Assembly: GCF_033473495.1 (NCBI RefSeq)
Contig: NC_088942.1
Location: forward strand, 2,542,001-2,606,000
Length of the DNA stretch: 64,000 bases
Reading direction: 5' to 3'
Source: Cercospora beticola
Taxonomy: Eukaryota; Ascomycota; Dothideomycetes; Mycosphaerellales; Mycosphaerellaceae
In this document: one piece after another, positions 1 to 11,256 of the stretch
Position numbering within the stretch: position 1 is the stretch's first letter
How the letters are laid out: the number at the start of each line of letters is the position of its first letter
Notes under the pieces: model-generated
What the model saw: only the letters and a program-made list of their open reading frames with translations
The model's database searches: none
Told to the model about the DNA's origin: nothing
Translations under genes and position numbers: made by a program

Positions 1-1171
1 GGAGGTGGCTGGCATGGCCATGTCGGCTGGAAATGAGAAAGCGAGACCGGAATGAGACACGTTCGCCCGCCGCTCGGTTCGTCCTGATGACAAACGGTGT
101 AACATGACCATTGAGCACAGTCGTTACTGCGCGACGCCTCGATGCCACGTCTGCATGCCGTGTCGTGCCGTGTCGTGTCGAGGTCACACGAACCGTGGAG
201 GCGCAGCACAAACACGGAAGACAGAGACAAGATATACGCCCTGACGCCGTCGGCGTTCGGACCGGCCCGGTATTTGACCGCTCGTCTGTGGCTTCAGGTC
301 TGCATGTGCGTCAAATCTGCAACACGTTACAACATCATCGTGTCTGGTCTCATTGCACTGTCTACCATGAGACCTTGATGTTTGACAAAAGCCATATATT
401 GGGAAAGCCATGGCAATCTGATGTACGACTTTCGTCGGGGTACGCTTTACGCTTACTACTTACGAAGGTTTGCACTACTCGCCTTGTGCAGGCTGTGCGA
501 AAGAAACTTAGCACATGCACATCGGCCGGTTTTGTAGTCCAAATCGCATCGTACCTCTGCAAGATCTTTGGATGAAGAAAAAGTACAGCAAGGCTAGCCT
601 TTGTCGACGACAACGCCGCCGCGAACGAGTCGTTGCGATGCTGAGGTTCCACAAGGTGCACATCGCCGATGATTAGCATACTACTCCAACTAAAGACATC
701 AAAGCTATACGATTATTCGATACAGTAGCGCGGCAGTATGAATATCTTCCTACCCACGTGAAGACGCTACACATGCAGTGTCAGGAATCTATCTCGAATT
801 TGATGAGCAGAACTAACCTGAAGGAGGTCAAGACTTCTTAGGCGTTGTGCAGACATACTTGACGACTGACATTTCTTGCCGCCGTATTCGCACCGATGGC
901 ATTCACGACTTCGTTTTACTCGATGGATATCGGCCTGACTGGCCGCAATCTGAGTAATTGGTTCGCAGTACTATTGGTGTGATGGTAGTCACACTAATCT
1001 TGACGCTTGTCGATGTGATAGTGTGGCTAGTTGTACAGTATGGACGCGGCCGTACTGCCGTCAGAAAGTTGGCACTTGCTTGAGTATCTCGCGAGCCTGG
1101 GTCGAATACACAGAGTGTCACACGCGCTGCGCATCAATATTGCATAAGCTGATACCTCTTCGTGACAAATA
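1..1171. other. Left-edge stretch with no supported gene
   Basis: Several overlapping open frames of 70-154 codons occur on both strands. None has a recognisable domain, a signal peptide or convincing splice structure, so I call none of them. The stretch lies downstream of the NLR-like gene and may hold its 3' UTR at the right edge. Confidence 0.4.
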
Positions 1172-4100
1172 TCATCTAGACCAGAACACCACCATCTCGT
1201 CAAAATCACTGTCATCGGCTGTTGTTCCCTTAACGCCGCGCTGATCCTGAGCACTCTTCAGCAAGTCAGCTGCAATTCTGAGTTTCACAGACTGATCTTC
1301 TCCAACGGGAACCAATTTTGCTTTCCAATGCAAGACACGTGCTCGCTCTGCCTTGTAATGCTGCTTCTGCGTCTGATATATCTTATGTGCGTCCTCCAGA
1401 TACTTCCTGGAAAAATATATGTTAGCGAAACGGGACATCACTAGAGGCGGGAAACCGGAAATACTGACTTTGCTTCATCGAGGTGACCTGTGCGATATTT
1501 GTGCTGTGCTACTTTGAAGCACATGTCGGCAGTGCGGTGATGGGTAGGGCCGACAGTCTCTTTGTAGTGTATCATGGCCCGCATGTGGTAGGAAAGACTT
1601 CTTTCCGTCTCATCCAAGGCGAGGTAGATATTCCCCAACGCATGCAGCAGCCTTCCGGTGCTATTTGCAATCAGTACTTCTTTATCGTTTCGCAATCGCT
1701 ACTGTATGTACTTACAGCATTGATGACCGATCGTCCGGACCTAGTCTCTCCTCTCGCTCCTGCAGAGCCTGTAGCGCCTTGTCCCGGGCTCCGGCCGCAT
1801 CTCCCAACTCGAGCAACGCGAGAGCCAGATTCGCGACAGCCAGAGTCCGTAAATTCATCACCATTTCCGGCAAAGGAATCGACTCGCACAGGGCGAGAGC
1901 CACTTCACTGCAACTCTTGGACTCTTTGTACTCCAGCTTGAAGGCATGGGCCACAGCTAATTCCAAATAAGCTATCGCCAGCCGTGGATCAGTTTGACAG
2001 TCGTCGTCTCCTAACTGCTCAATCATGAGTTCTTTGTACTTTACGTAGTTGTCGTACACTGTCTTGACATCGCAAATGTCTGCGGCAGACGTGCCAAGGT
2101 TTCTATAGGTCTCGGCGAGGAGGAAGGAGGTGTCGTCAGGACCATGTTCCAGTGCGCGTGAGGTATTGGTATGGCCGAGACTATTGAACAAGTCTGGTAG
2201 CTGTCGTGGATACGTCTGCTGTTTGCCATCTGTGTAGGCTTGGTCATGAGCGATGATCTTCTCAAGATGATTGCGAGCAACCCTGAAGCAATCCATCGCG
2301 TACAGTGATTGACCGCGCTCCTGCAAGTACCTGCAAGTGCCACCGTCAGCGGAGATACAACGTGAAGTCTCACATCTACTCACCAGCCGACCTCATTCAA
2401 GAGGGAAGCGAACTGTGTGTTCAACGCCAGTTCGTCTCTCACTTCATCTGACTGCTTGGAAAATCTGTCCTTGAGTCGAAGAGCATGTTGGCTGAGCTTC
2501 TCACACTGTTCCCATCTGCGATTATCCTGCCTAATGGCATCTGCACCTGCCACTGGCCAGAGTTTCGATAGAACTCGTACAGCAAAATGGAAGATTGGTA
2601 CAATGTCAAATGAGCTGATCCTGAACAGAGCAGCATCTTGGACCAGAATGTTCACCGACAATGTCCTAGTCCTGCGATTGTGCATGGCAAGTGACTTTCC
2701 TGTCAGCTCTTCTCTGGCTTGCTCGTATTCAAAAGCAGTGTTCGGAAAATTGGCCGATGTGATCACCCCCAAGATAGGCTCGATGATATGTTCCTCCGAG
2801 ATGTCAGAATCTATCAACGACAAGAAGATCAAGAGCCTACGACCCATCTTCGAAAGTTGCTCGAAAGCAAAGACAGTCGCTACTGTATGCTGGTAAGTCG
2901 ACGTAGTAGCTCGAGCGTGCGAAAAGCCGTCGCTGCCTTCTGAAGGATCGTAGACGGCCAGAAATTGATCAAAGCTCAAGTCCCCTTTGAGAATAACGCC
3001 TGACATTTGTGTGAGGGCCAAAGGATATCCCCGCAATGCTCTGGCGACTCTGCTGGCCGGACCGGGTTGGTCTTCCCGCTTTGTCAATTTCATCATCAGA
3101 CGGGCCCCTTCCTCGGTGCTGAAGGGCTTGAGATCGAGCCCGTCAGCAACTCCATACGCGCTCGTCTTCGCTTTGATATCTCGAGAAGTGACAAGCACCG
3201 ACCCAACACTGCCGACAGGAGGCCAAAAGTCGTAAAGGACTTCTGGTACATCGGCATTGTCAAAAATCAGTAACCAGTTTGCTGTGTTTTCGATCAGCCT
3301 GTCATTCTGGTCACTGAAGCGCCTGGGACGATTCAGCCACCCTTTGACAAGTTCACGCGTAACAGCAAGATCCTTAGCATCGAGAGAGCCCTCTTCCACT
3401 AGACCCAACGCGACGGCAACCTTATTGAAGTCATTTGCAAGCTTCGCATGGTTCTCTGCTCGCATCCATAGGATAGCATCGAACCTTTCGGTGTGCGTAA
3501 GAGCAAATTCAGCGGCTGTCTGTGTTTTTCCTATTCCTCCCGGACCACATATGGCATAGGTTTTGAGACCTAGATCATGCTCAGGAAGTCCTGACGGCAA
3601 GAGATGATCTCGTATTTCTCGTAGTACGTCTTGTCTCCCGAGGAAGTGAAAATTGCGCTCATAGGGGACGTAATAGAAGGGTATTCGAGGAGACCAGGGA
3701 TCCAATGAGACACCGTCGACGGCGGGTGAATTAATAGTGCTTTGTAATGCTAAAGGCGAAAACACTTGTGGGTGCATTGGAGCGCTAAGGCTTCGTGCTA
3801 GTGATCGTCAGCGCCAATGGCGCGGGCTCAACATGCGTGGAATGAGTCACCTGAGGAATGCCTCTGCCTCGAAGACCGGCTCCGAGTGCCCTTGCGCGAC
3901 GATGAGCTGCTTGAGGCGACGATACTCGCTGATAGAAATTCTGCTGCAGGGTTGTGAGATCAGTAATTTCGAACCCATGAGGCGTACGAACCCGTCGTCT
4001 TTTGCGCTTGTATCCAATCCGCACGAAGTATGATGGCCTCCTCGCAGAAATCGTTGATGTTTTCGTAGACAGGACTATTGATATCGATCTCGTAAAGGCC

Positions 4101-5068
4101 GAAGTGATCCGTGTGTGAGTCGAGTAGCCTTTCACGTCCCGCATTTGTGGTCCCTGCCGCACGGCCTACAATCTTAGTGTTTGTTAGCGTATCGCATTTG
4201 CTTCGTACATTGGAAAAGCAGCAAGTACCAGTGCTTTTGATCTGCTAAATGGCAGCGACTTGGACCCTAGTTTCGCCTCCTGTGTCTCGTTTATAGACAG
4301 TATTGGTAACGCTGAGGCGGCGTCTTCAAACTTGACACACAAGGTACTTAGCTTTTCCAGGTCTTCTTCTGCATAGCTAATCCTGCGTGAAAAAGCCCTT
4401 CGCTGTCGTAACAGAGGAAGAGCTCTGGCCCATACAGGGGAACTCGCAGATCTTCCATGTGGTGTCCCGAGAAAGACTATTGCGGCTATCGCATTGCCCA
4501 ACTGCCGTACATGGCTGAAATGCTTGGAAATCGACCGAAATGCCTAACGACGGTGAGGTGTGTCCGGTAATGTAGGGACTCGGGTAGACGAACTTGCTTG
4601 ACTATGACACCCCCGAGGCTGTGCGCGATAAGCACCACTGGTGGGAGTTGTCCCTGATGGATTAGTTTATCTTAGCCAAACATGCGGCTACACATACGTA
4701 CTTCAAAAGTGGTTTGCAAGCTCACGAGCGAAAGCACAAGCTCCTCCCCTAGGTCCAGAAGGGATTGCGGTGTAGCGGACAGCCCGCTCCGCACTTCATA
4801 ATCGAAGGAGTAGATAGCAGTCTTTGACGCTGAGCCTTTTGGTAAGTTGCGAATCCAAATGCCCCACGAGGAACCTGATGCCCCAAAAGGCCCTGGAACG
4901 ATGATGATACTGCAGATAGTCAGCCCCGACGCAGAGCGGCATCGCGTGAATTAATACTCACACGGCGTTTGCGTCTTCGCGCGCCTGAATGGTCTGTAAT
5001 TTGGAGCCTTGTCGCTCGCGCGGGACAGAAACGCTCTGTGATATGGATGAGCTCGTGCTTGTAGGCAT
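1172..5068 (-). CDS. NLR-like protein: alpha/beta hydrolase - NB-ARC - TPR
   Basis: Predicted fungal STAND/NLR-type protein. The N-terminal part is a SesB-like alpha/beta hydrolase: IIIVPGPFGASGSSWG (oxyanion strand), IAHSLGGVIVKQ (nucleophile Ser), FLGTPHGRS, and a late LLDSHTDHF segment that may carry the His. The middle (about 3777-2380) is NB-ARC: P-loop CGPGGIGKTQTA, Walker B LLIFDNAD, VLVTSRD, and a GLPL-like RGYPLALTQ. The C-terminal part (about 2330-1172) is helical TPR repeats. I chose ATG 5068 (MPTSTSSS) because it joins in phase over intron 4910-4961 to the hydrolase strand. Other readable introns are 4654-4701, one ending near 2331, and two around 1.69 and 1.43 kb. The joins at about 4.5-4.6 kb and 3.8-4.0 kb are unresolved, so a broken gene cannot be excluded. 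In this family the NB-ARC acts as a nucleotide-dependent switch and TPRs as sensor; a role in non-self recognition is inferred. Confidence 0.8.
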
Positions 5069-5824
5069 GTCCGTAGCCTCCTAGCGGTCGGTACCCGGCT
5101 CATAAGGACGACGGCGAGTAATGATCGGGCTTCATGCTGCAGTGCTTGTAGGAAAGCAGGATGCTTCACATTTACGAGACGAGACAACTGTATACAATAC
5201 TTTGCGGGCGAGATGGAGGCTGTGTCAGGCCGCGAGGGCAAGCTGGAACCGCTCACATTGCGCCCCTCATCTTCCAACCGCGACTTTTGGCAAAGTCGGC
5301 CACCACTCCTGTCATCCCAATCACTTTGCGCCACGACACGCAGCTCTCTGCACGTTTCCCTCACGCTGATCTGGTGCCAACACCCCCAATTAGGGCCCAA
5401 ATTGCCTGCTGACATGGCTTTGAAGAATGCCGCAGCTTATCACGATACATAAATCCATGAGGCGCAGTGCAGAGTCATTGTCAGCGATGCCACCGGTCAA
5501 CATGGCAAACAGCCCTGCCCAGTGGGAGGCCGCCAACCACACCATTTTTGACTCACCTTACGCGACGTGCCCATGGCGCATCATGCCTACACGACACTGA
5601 AGGCTATGGCATATATGCACTGTTGGTGCGCAATGCTCATCTCGTGCATATCTGAGCTTTGCATGAGAACTACTGCATCCCAGCCTTCGAAGCTGCATTT
5701 GTGGAGGCGCAGACGGCCGAGGCTGCATGCAATCTCACACAACGAGCAGATATAGGATGCTCCCAGGTCATGCTGATGGATCACACCGAGCATTCCGATT
5801 TCTCATTCTGAGAGATGCAACAAG
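5069..5824. other. Divergent intergenic region
   Basis: Lies between the start of the NLR-like gene on the minus strand and the CorA-like gene on the plus strand, so it probably holds both promoters. Short open frames on both strands show no domain. I see no clear TATA box. Confidence 0.45.
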
Positions 5825-7619
5825 ATGCAGGGCGCAAATCTCGACGAACTCACGAATATGCCTGACCATTCGCGAGCACAGACGAACACGAGCTTCCCAG
5901 AGGAAGATGTGGCCCCTCGTAGGTCTATTGCCCTGTTCATGTGACGCTGTCTTTCTCACATTTGCAAGGGACTCCCGAAGAGTATGCGAAATGCGTTGCT
6001 GCTTTCGCGCTTCTGAGGGGCTTGTATCACGGAGAGGACTACCAACATCTTGGGGATTTCATGATGCGACCTATCGGTCCCAGGCTTCATCGGCCCACAA
6101 GCGTCAATGACGAAAACCCAGCTCTGCTGAGGCCACCGATCATCTATCGATGGTCGCCCAATACCGAGCTACGCCGCAAGCACGTAAAAACCGTCGCAGA
6201 AGTCTCGCAAGAGGTTGATGACTTGGTGGGAAAGCATGGGTCGATGCTGTTTCTGTCCGGTCTCCAGAAGCCAGACTGGATCAATGCAATCGGAGCAGGA
6301 CTTGACCTTGATCCCAGGTTTTTCCATGACCATCTCCACATCAAACCACCAATAGGCGCAAGGACTCTCTTCTCGATGCCTGCTCTGCCCTCCGCGAACG
6401 ACAGTATCGTGCGACTGCGATACTTCACGATTGGTGAGCACACTGCTCTTCCTAGCGGCACAAAATTATCCAGGCTCCGCTCAATGGGCTCAAAGGCCAT
6501 GGAGCAGTATCGGAGGGCTCTGAATAGCGAGCACAACTCGAAGCAAGGGGACTCTATTGTTCGCCTGCACTATGTCCATTCTCTGGAATATTTTTCGATC
6601 ATGCAACAGATGACGATCGCTGTTCACAGCACCGGAAATGGCTTCAAAGGTGAGTTAAGAGCAGCGCGAGTCTCAATCACATAGAGGATGACCGAAGCGA
6701 AGGGGTTGCATGGATCGACAGTGGCCACGATCTCGATCAAGGTCCGGATGGACCGTGGAGTAACTCCGCCCATAGTTGGAGACCACGCTTCCTACCCACT
6801 GCATTGCACGCTCCTCGAATCGCACTGGAATGGCAACATTGTGCGACTCTGCCACAATCTACCGGGCTATTGATGCAGACTGCATCGCACCTTTGTGAGA
6901 ACTATGGACGCTCGTTAGATGACGAGATTTTGTGTCAGGATGCGTTTTACGCCATCTCAGACTTGCTCCAATATGCCGCCGCATCAATCTGTCAATACTT
7001 AAACTTGCTGGATTACACAGTTCGCAATGCAACCATACATGCTACATCCAAGGCTGGTAATTTCGACGTCTCGGACTTGGCATACCACCGGCAATCGCTC
7101 GACGATGTTATATCTGTGCTCAAGGAGAATCTTCGCGCTGTTCAAGCGCGAGGCCACCCTGCTTGGCCTCAAGCTGCAGTAGGAGAACGTCTAAATGAAG
7201 CGGACAGAATCGCAGCATCTCTACTTGTCGACTACCAGGAACTGCTTTCTCGTGCTCAGACTCTTGCCGAGCGATGCAGTAGCGACATGCGAAATATCAT
7301 GCACCAAGCAGCGATTGCGGAATCGCAGCGTTCATTCGTACAGGCCGAGAAAGTGGGACAGTTGACGTGGCTTGCTTTTCTGTTTGTCCCTCTAACTTTC
7401 ACCACATCGTTCCTGGGTATGAATCTCGAGGTATTCGGTCAAGGGACGATTCCGTTCTGGGTATGGTTCACCATCACGCCACCTTTGGTAATGTTTGCCT
7501 TCTTCATGCCGCGACTGGCCCGTCAGGATTGGAAAGGTAACAAAACTGCGCGACCGGCTGCCAAGCCTGATCCCCATCCAGGGAGCCAGGAGGCACAGCA
7601 GATGCGACATTCGGTATGA
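5825..7619 (+). CDS. CorA-like magnesium transporter family protein
   Basis: Reads as a fungal CorA-like membrane protein of about 569 residues. The C-terminal third has a long helical stalk, then WLAFLFVPLTFTTSFLGMNL and a second hydrophobic segment FWVWFTITPPLVMFAFFMP, the two-helix CorA layout with a GMN loop (GMNLEVFG). A basic tail follows. The N-terminal domain is soluble and not recognised. Exons: 5825-5918, intron 5919-5968 (GTAGGT...CAAG), 5969-6649, intron 6650-6684 (GTGAGT...ATAG), 6685-7619. All phases agree. The second intron is only 35 bp, unusually short, so that join is less sure. Start could be ATG 5825 or 5858, both in frame. CorA proteins carry divalent cations, mainly Mg2+; many fungal CorA-like proteins of this sort are uncharacterised, so the substrate is not assigned. 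Confidence 0.75.
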
Positions 7620-7984
7620 CTGTTCACATGTATTTTACGAACGACATTCACCTGTTTGATCCATGTCCTGTAGCACAGAAGTTTGACCGTCCATACTTTG
7701 ACTTCTTGATGATGAGCAGGTTATGCCCGGGACCTTCTTTGTATTGAATCACGAATCGAAAAATTGACACCTCATGCGACATGACTCCGGATAAGGCGCT
7801 AGCGTAGCAACGAGCGGTCTCACGTGTTGCATTCGCATTTGTCGGAATTCAAACCAGAGCGAGTCAATGCGCTATGCTGAGATTTTGTCACAGAAGGCAG
7901 CAAATGTGGCAGCACAGAGATGTTCAATAACTGATCATCAGATGAATGCACGACTTTACGATTTCTTTTGCCTTCTGCGGTTTA
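7620..7984. other. Convergent intergenic region
   Basis: Sits between the 3' ends of the CorA-like and permease genes, so probably 3' UTRs and terminators. No gene seen. Confidence 0.5.
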
Positions 7985-9907
7985 CTATATTACCCATCTT
8001 CTCCACCATGACGCTGAAGTCACCCCTTCCTCAACGCTTGACTGCTGCATCAGCTTTTCTCGCTCAATGAGATGTATCTCCGAAAGGTCCATAGCAGACA
8101 ACGATATTGGCCGATCTCGGAATACGAACAGGGCGAGCAGCCACAGTCCTATGGGTTGGTTAGCAACGTGCAACTCCGCAGACACGTAGACACAGTACTC
8201 ACCAATGAATATCGCAATGTCGATGTAGTATGTCAAAAAGCTGGAGACGCTCCACTTCCCAGGAAAGAAGACGCTATAACCCGAAGTGAGAATGACGACG
8301 ATCAGTGCGAAAAGTGTCGTCCACGCCACATATGGCTGGAGCGGACTCTTGTAAGGCAAGCCTGTCAATTGAATCAGCATCATTCAGGTAAGAGCAATTT
8401 CGACTCTTCACTTACGATCACGACTGATGCCTTGAAGTCGCATACCGTGAAAGAATTGCAAATACGTAACACAAATCACCAACCATCCCACAAGGCCAGC
8501 AATCGTTGTAATGTTGACGAACCATCCGAAGACAACACTGCTACTGCTTCCGAGCGCCAAGTAGACTAGTGGTGTAAAGACCAAACTCGCGGCAACAGAC
8601 AAGTATGGTGTTCCATATCGGTTCGTCCTCAAAAACCATTTTGGAGCCTGTCCCTCCTCGGCAAGCCCATAAAGTGTCCTAGACGCAAGGAACACACAAG
8701 CACTTCCACAGCTGAACGCACTGGTGCAAACAACAGCGTTGATGATGCTTGGTAGTACCTCGATCCCAGCACGCTGGAAGGCAATAACAAAAGGGCTCTG
8801 CTCTGCAGTCCCCGTCGACATCCCCAGATTCGGATCACTGGACGGCACCAAAAGCCCCACGACAAAAATCGACAAGACGTAGAATATCATCACTCGCCAG
8901 AAAGTCATGCGGACAGCATTCGGAATGACCTCTCTCGGATTCCTAGTCTCGGCACCTGCGAGAGCAATGACTTGTACGTTGGCGTAGCTGTACGCAGCGC
9001 TGATGAGCGTCGACCAGAATCCGAGAAACTTGCCTGTATTGCCAGAGACAAGATGTTCGTTGAACGGGCCAGGAGACTTCCAATATCTGAAGCCTATGCG
9101 ATCGTGATTTGGTCCACCTCCAAGATCGACGACCATGCCGGCGATGATGAGACTGATGATGAGGGAGATTTTAAGGACGGCGAAGAAGACTTCGCTCTCG
9201 CCATAGACTTTCACAGGACTGAAGTTGAGTGCCATAGTAACAACAATGGAGACTGTAAACCAGACTGCGGGATTGATTGACGTGTTCCAGAAATTGATGA
9301 CTGATGAAGCATGTCAGCACTGGAACTGCCAGCACTATCTTCACACTACAGCCCAGACACACCCGTTGCAGCTGCAGAGATCTCAGCAGGCGCTGTGATG
9401 GCCATTGTATACCAGAAGTTCTGTCTCATATGTCAGCACATTGTTTCTCGTTGCCGTCTCGAGATTCCCACCCATCCTGTCGCGGTTCCAAGCGCTGGCT
9501 GGACAAATTTGGTGGCATGTCTGACGAAGCCGCCGGTGACTGGCACGAAAGATGAAATCTCTCCCGTCATGAGCGCCACTGCCCATGTGATGAGGCCCAT
9601 GACGATGTATCCGAATAGTGCACCAACAGGTCCACCAGTGGCGATTGCTTGTCCTGAGGCGAGGAAGAGGCCTGTTCCCTTACGAGATAATCAGTGAAGA
9701 GGTTGAAGGGGATGACTGGTGCTGAGATACAATCATGCCAGCAATCGCTATCATGTTGATGTGCCGTCGCTGTAAATCTCTTCGAACACCATTGTGCTCG
9801 TCAGAGGCTTGAGGATTGCTTGCTTCTCCCCTTCCGGTTTCAGCAGCATCAAGCTCGACGCTCAAGGATGGTATTTTGGCGTCCAACATGTTGGGGTCGG
9901 GATGCAT
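7985..9907 (-). CDS. Amino-acid permease (APC superfamily, YAT type)
   Basis: Plasma-membrane amino-acid/H+ symporter of the yeast amino acid transporter family. The N-terminal soluble tail ends in VRRDLQRRHINMIAIAGMI, joined across an intron to GTGLFLASGQAIATGGPVG, the family's TM1 signature. Later exons give TM2-3 (VMGLITWAVALMTGEISSF), the conserved GAETRNPREVIPNAV loop, FSCGSACVFLASRTLYGLA, and GWFVNITTIAGLVGW. After another intron comes GLPYKSPLQPYVAW and the last helices. At least five short introns are needed (one at about 9.68 kb, GTATCT...GTAAG). Start chosen at ATG 9907 (MHPDPNML). Substrate range cannot be read from the sequence; the GAE-TxNP loop is shared by general and dicarboxylic amino-acid permeases. 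It is divergent from the TIGR04076 gene. Confidence 0.88.
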
Positions 9908-10232
9908 GCTCAAGAAAGAGTGTCTTGAAAGGCTGCTGGGCTCAGGAAGTATGGGGTTCGATCATCTGAACTATCCGTGAAGGAGGATCTTGAATAGTTA
10001 GCATATGAGAGCAATGCTTGGTTGCAGATCCATAATTGGTCAAGCCTTTATCATCGTATGCTTGTTGGCAGCAGTTCGCCGGAGGATTCGGCTTCCTGCA
10101 AGCTTCACGAAGCTTCGTACTCAGTTGGCCGCTTGGCCGAGCCGGCTGCGATAGGCGGCAAAGGCCTACTCCAACTCTGCATCTAAAGTTGCCTGAGACT
10201 TATGTGATGACTGACGCCTCGGGAACAAGGCC
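9908..10232. other. Shared divergent promoter region
   Basis: About 325 bp separate the starts of the permease (minus) and the TIGR04076 gene (plus), so regulatory sequence may be shared. No clear TATA box or gene seen. Confidence 0.45.
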
Positions 10233-10675
10233 ATGTCAATGGAAGATTCGTTCGAGCTGTTTGACCTCAAAGTCGAGGTCATCTGCCCTCCAGACGCGAA
10301 GATCTATTGCGGTGCGAAAGAAGGCGATCACTTTTACTTGCGTGGGGAGATGCTACATCTACCAGAAGGCCAAGGATTCAGTATCTATAGCTTGTGTAAG
10401 TTTGCGTTCAAAATCATAGGTCGAACCCAGCTCAGTACCGCTACAGCAGCCGTGTTGCCGCTTCTGGCAGCCAAGCAGAGACAGACGCATGCCAATGATT
10501 GGGTAGGTGGATATCTGTGCCGATCACCTAGTATTGCTAAGCATGGCTCCAGATGTCGACCCATGCTCTTGTTGCTTGTCCGGATCCGTATTGTCCTTCG
10601 CAGTTGAAGATTACCAGAGTTGGTAAGCGGCAGTTCAAGCATAGCGAGACGACCGCCGTGCCACTTGGTATGTGA
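10233..10675 (+). CDS. TIGR04076 family small protein
   Basis: Three exons give a 113-residue protein: 10233-10395, 10447-10502 and 10553-10675. Introns are GTAAGT...TACAG (51 bp) and GTAGGT...TCCAG (50 bp, branch GCTAA), and all phases agree. The protein has the TIGR04076 pattern: a strand pair around LFDLKVEVICPP and CGAKEGDHFYLRGEMLHLP, then GQGFSIYSLSAVLPLLAAKQ, THANDWMSTDALVACPDP with CPDPYCPS, and a C-terminal FKHSETTAVPL. The paired cysteines (VIC, YCGA, ACPDPYC) could bind a metal, but this is inference. The family has no settled function. The last two exons are too short to show up as open frames, so the gene is easily missed. Confidence 0.85.
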
Positions 10676-11256
10676 GTGACATGGCCGACATGAGTCAAAT
10701 GAGCGATAGTGGAGTACAATGATGCGTTGCGTAGAGACACGATGAGCTTGTGGACATGTGTGTTTTTGGAGAGAGACTCAGAGTGTGAGTGGTCGTGTGA
10801 AGTCAATGTGTCAGACCGCGCGACAGTATGAAAATCGAAAAAATCTTCATGTGGTGTTCTTGAACTTGTTGCAAAGAAGACGACATGTGTGAGGGGTTGT
10901 TCTAGGTAGAATGTCAGAGAGAAATGGTATGCGAAATTGGAGGAAAGTGTGGTATTGTATCCCAGCGCCAGGAAAGGTCCACCGTATTTCTTACTTCAAT
11001 TTGCCTCTTCAGCAACCTCACCTGCTCAACGACACCGGCCAAGCTCGGCCAAGCTTATCGCCGGCCGTGTGCAGTAGTCAGTGGACATGCAGTCCCATTG
11101 GTCTCGGGCGGAAGCTGATACATGCAGCTACAGATCGATGGACTTCGCTGTCCTCGACTGCATACCTGGAACTGAGGCTCGTAGCTCGCCATTACCACGA
11201 CTGCTCTGAACAGACCTGTGAGAGGCAAGGCTGACAGTTGATCAAGGCAAGAAAAG
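10676..11256. other. Intergenic region
   Basis: 3' flank of the TIGR04076 gene and 5' flank of the aldo/keto reductase gene. Short open frames only; no domain seen. Confidence 0.45.

Noticed and set aside
4951..5415. 154-codon minus-strand frame upstream of the NLR-like gene
   Set aside because: Only the part after ATG 5068 is in phase with the hydrolase exon; in the upstream part I see only low-complexity chance sequence.
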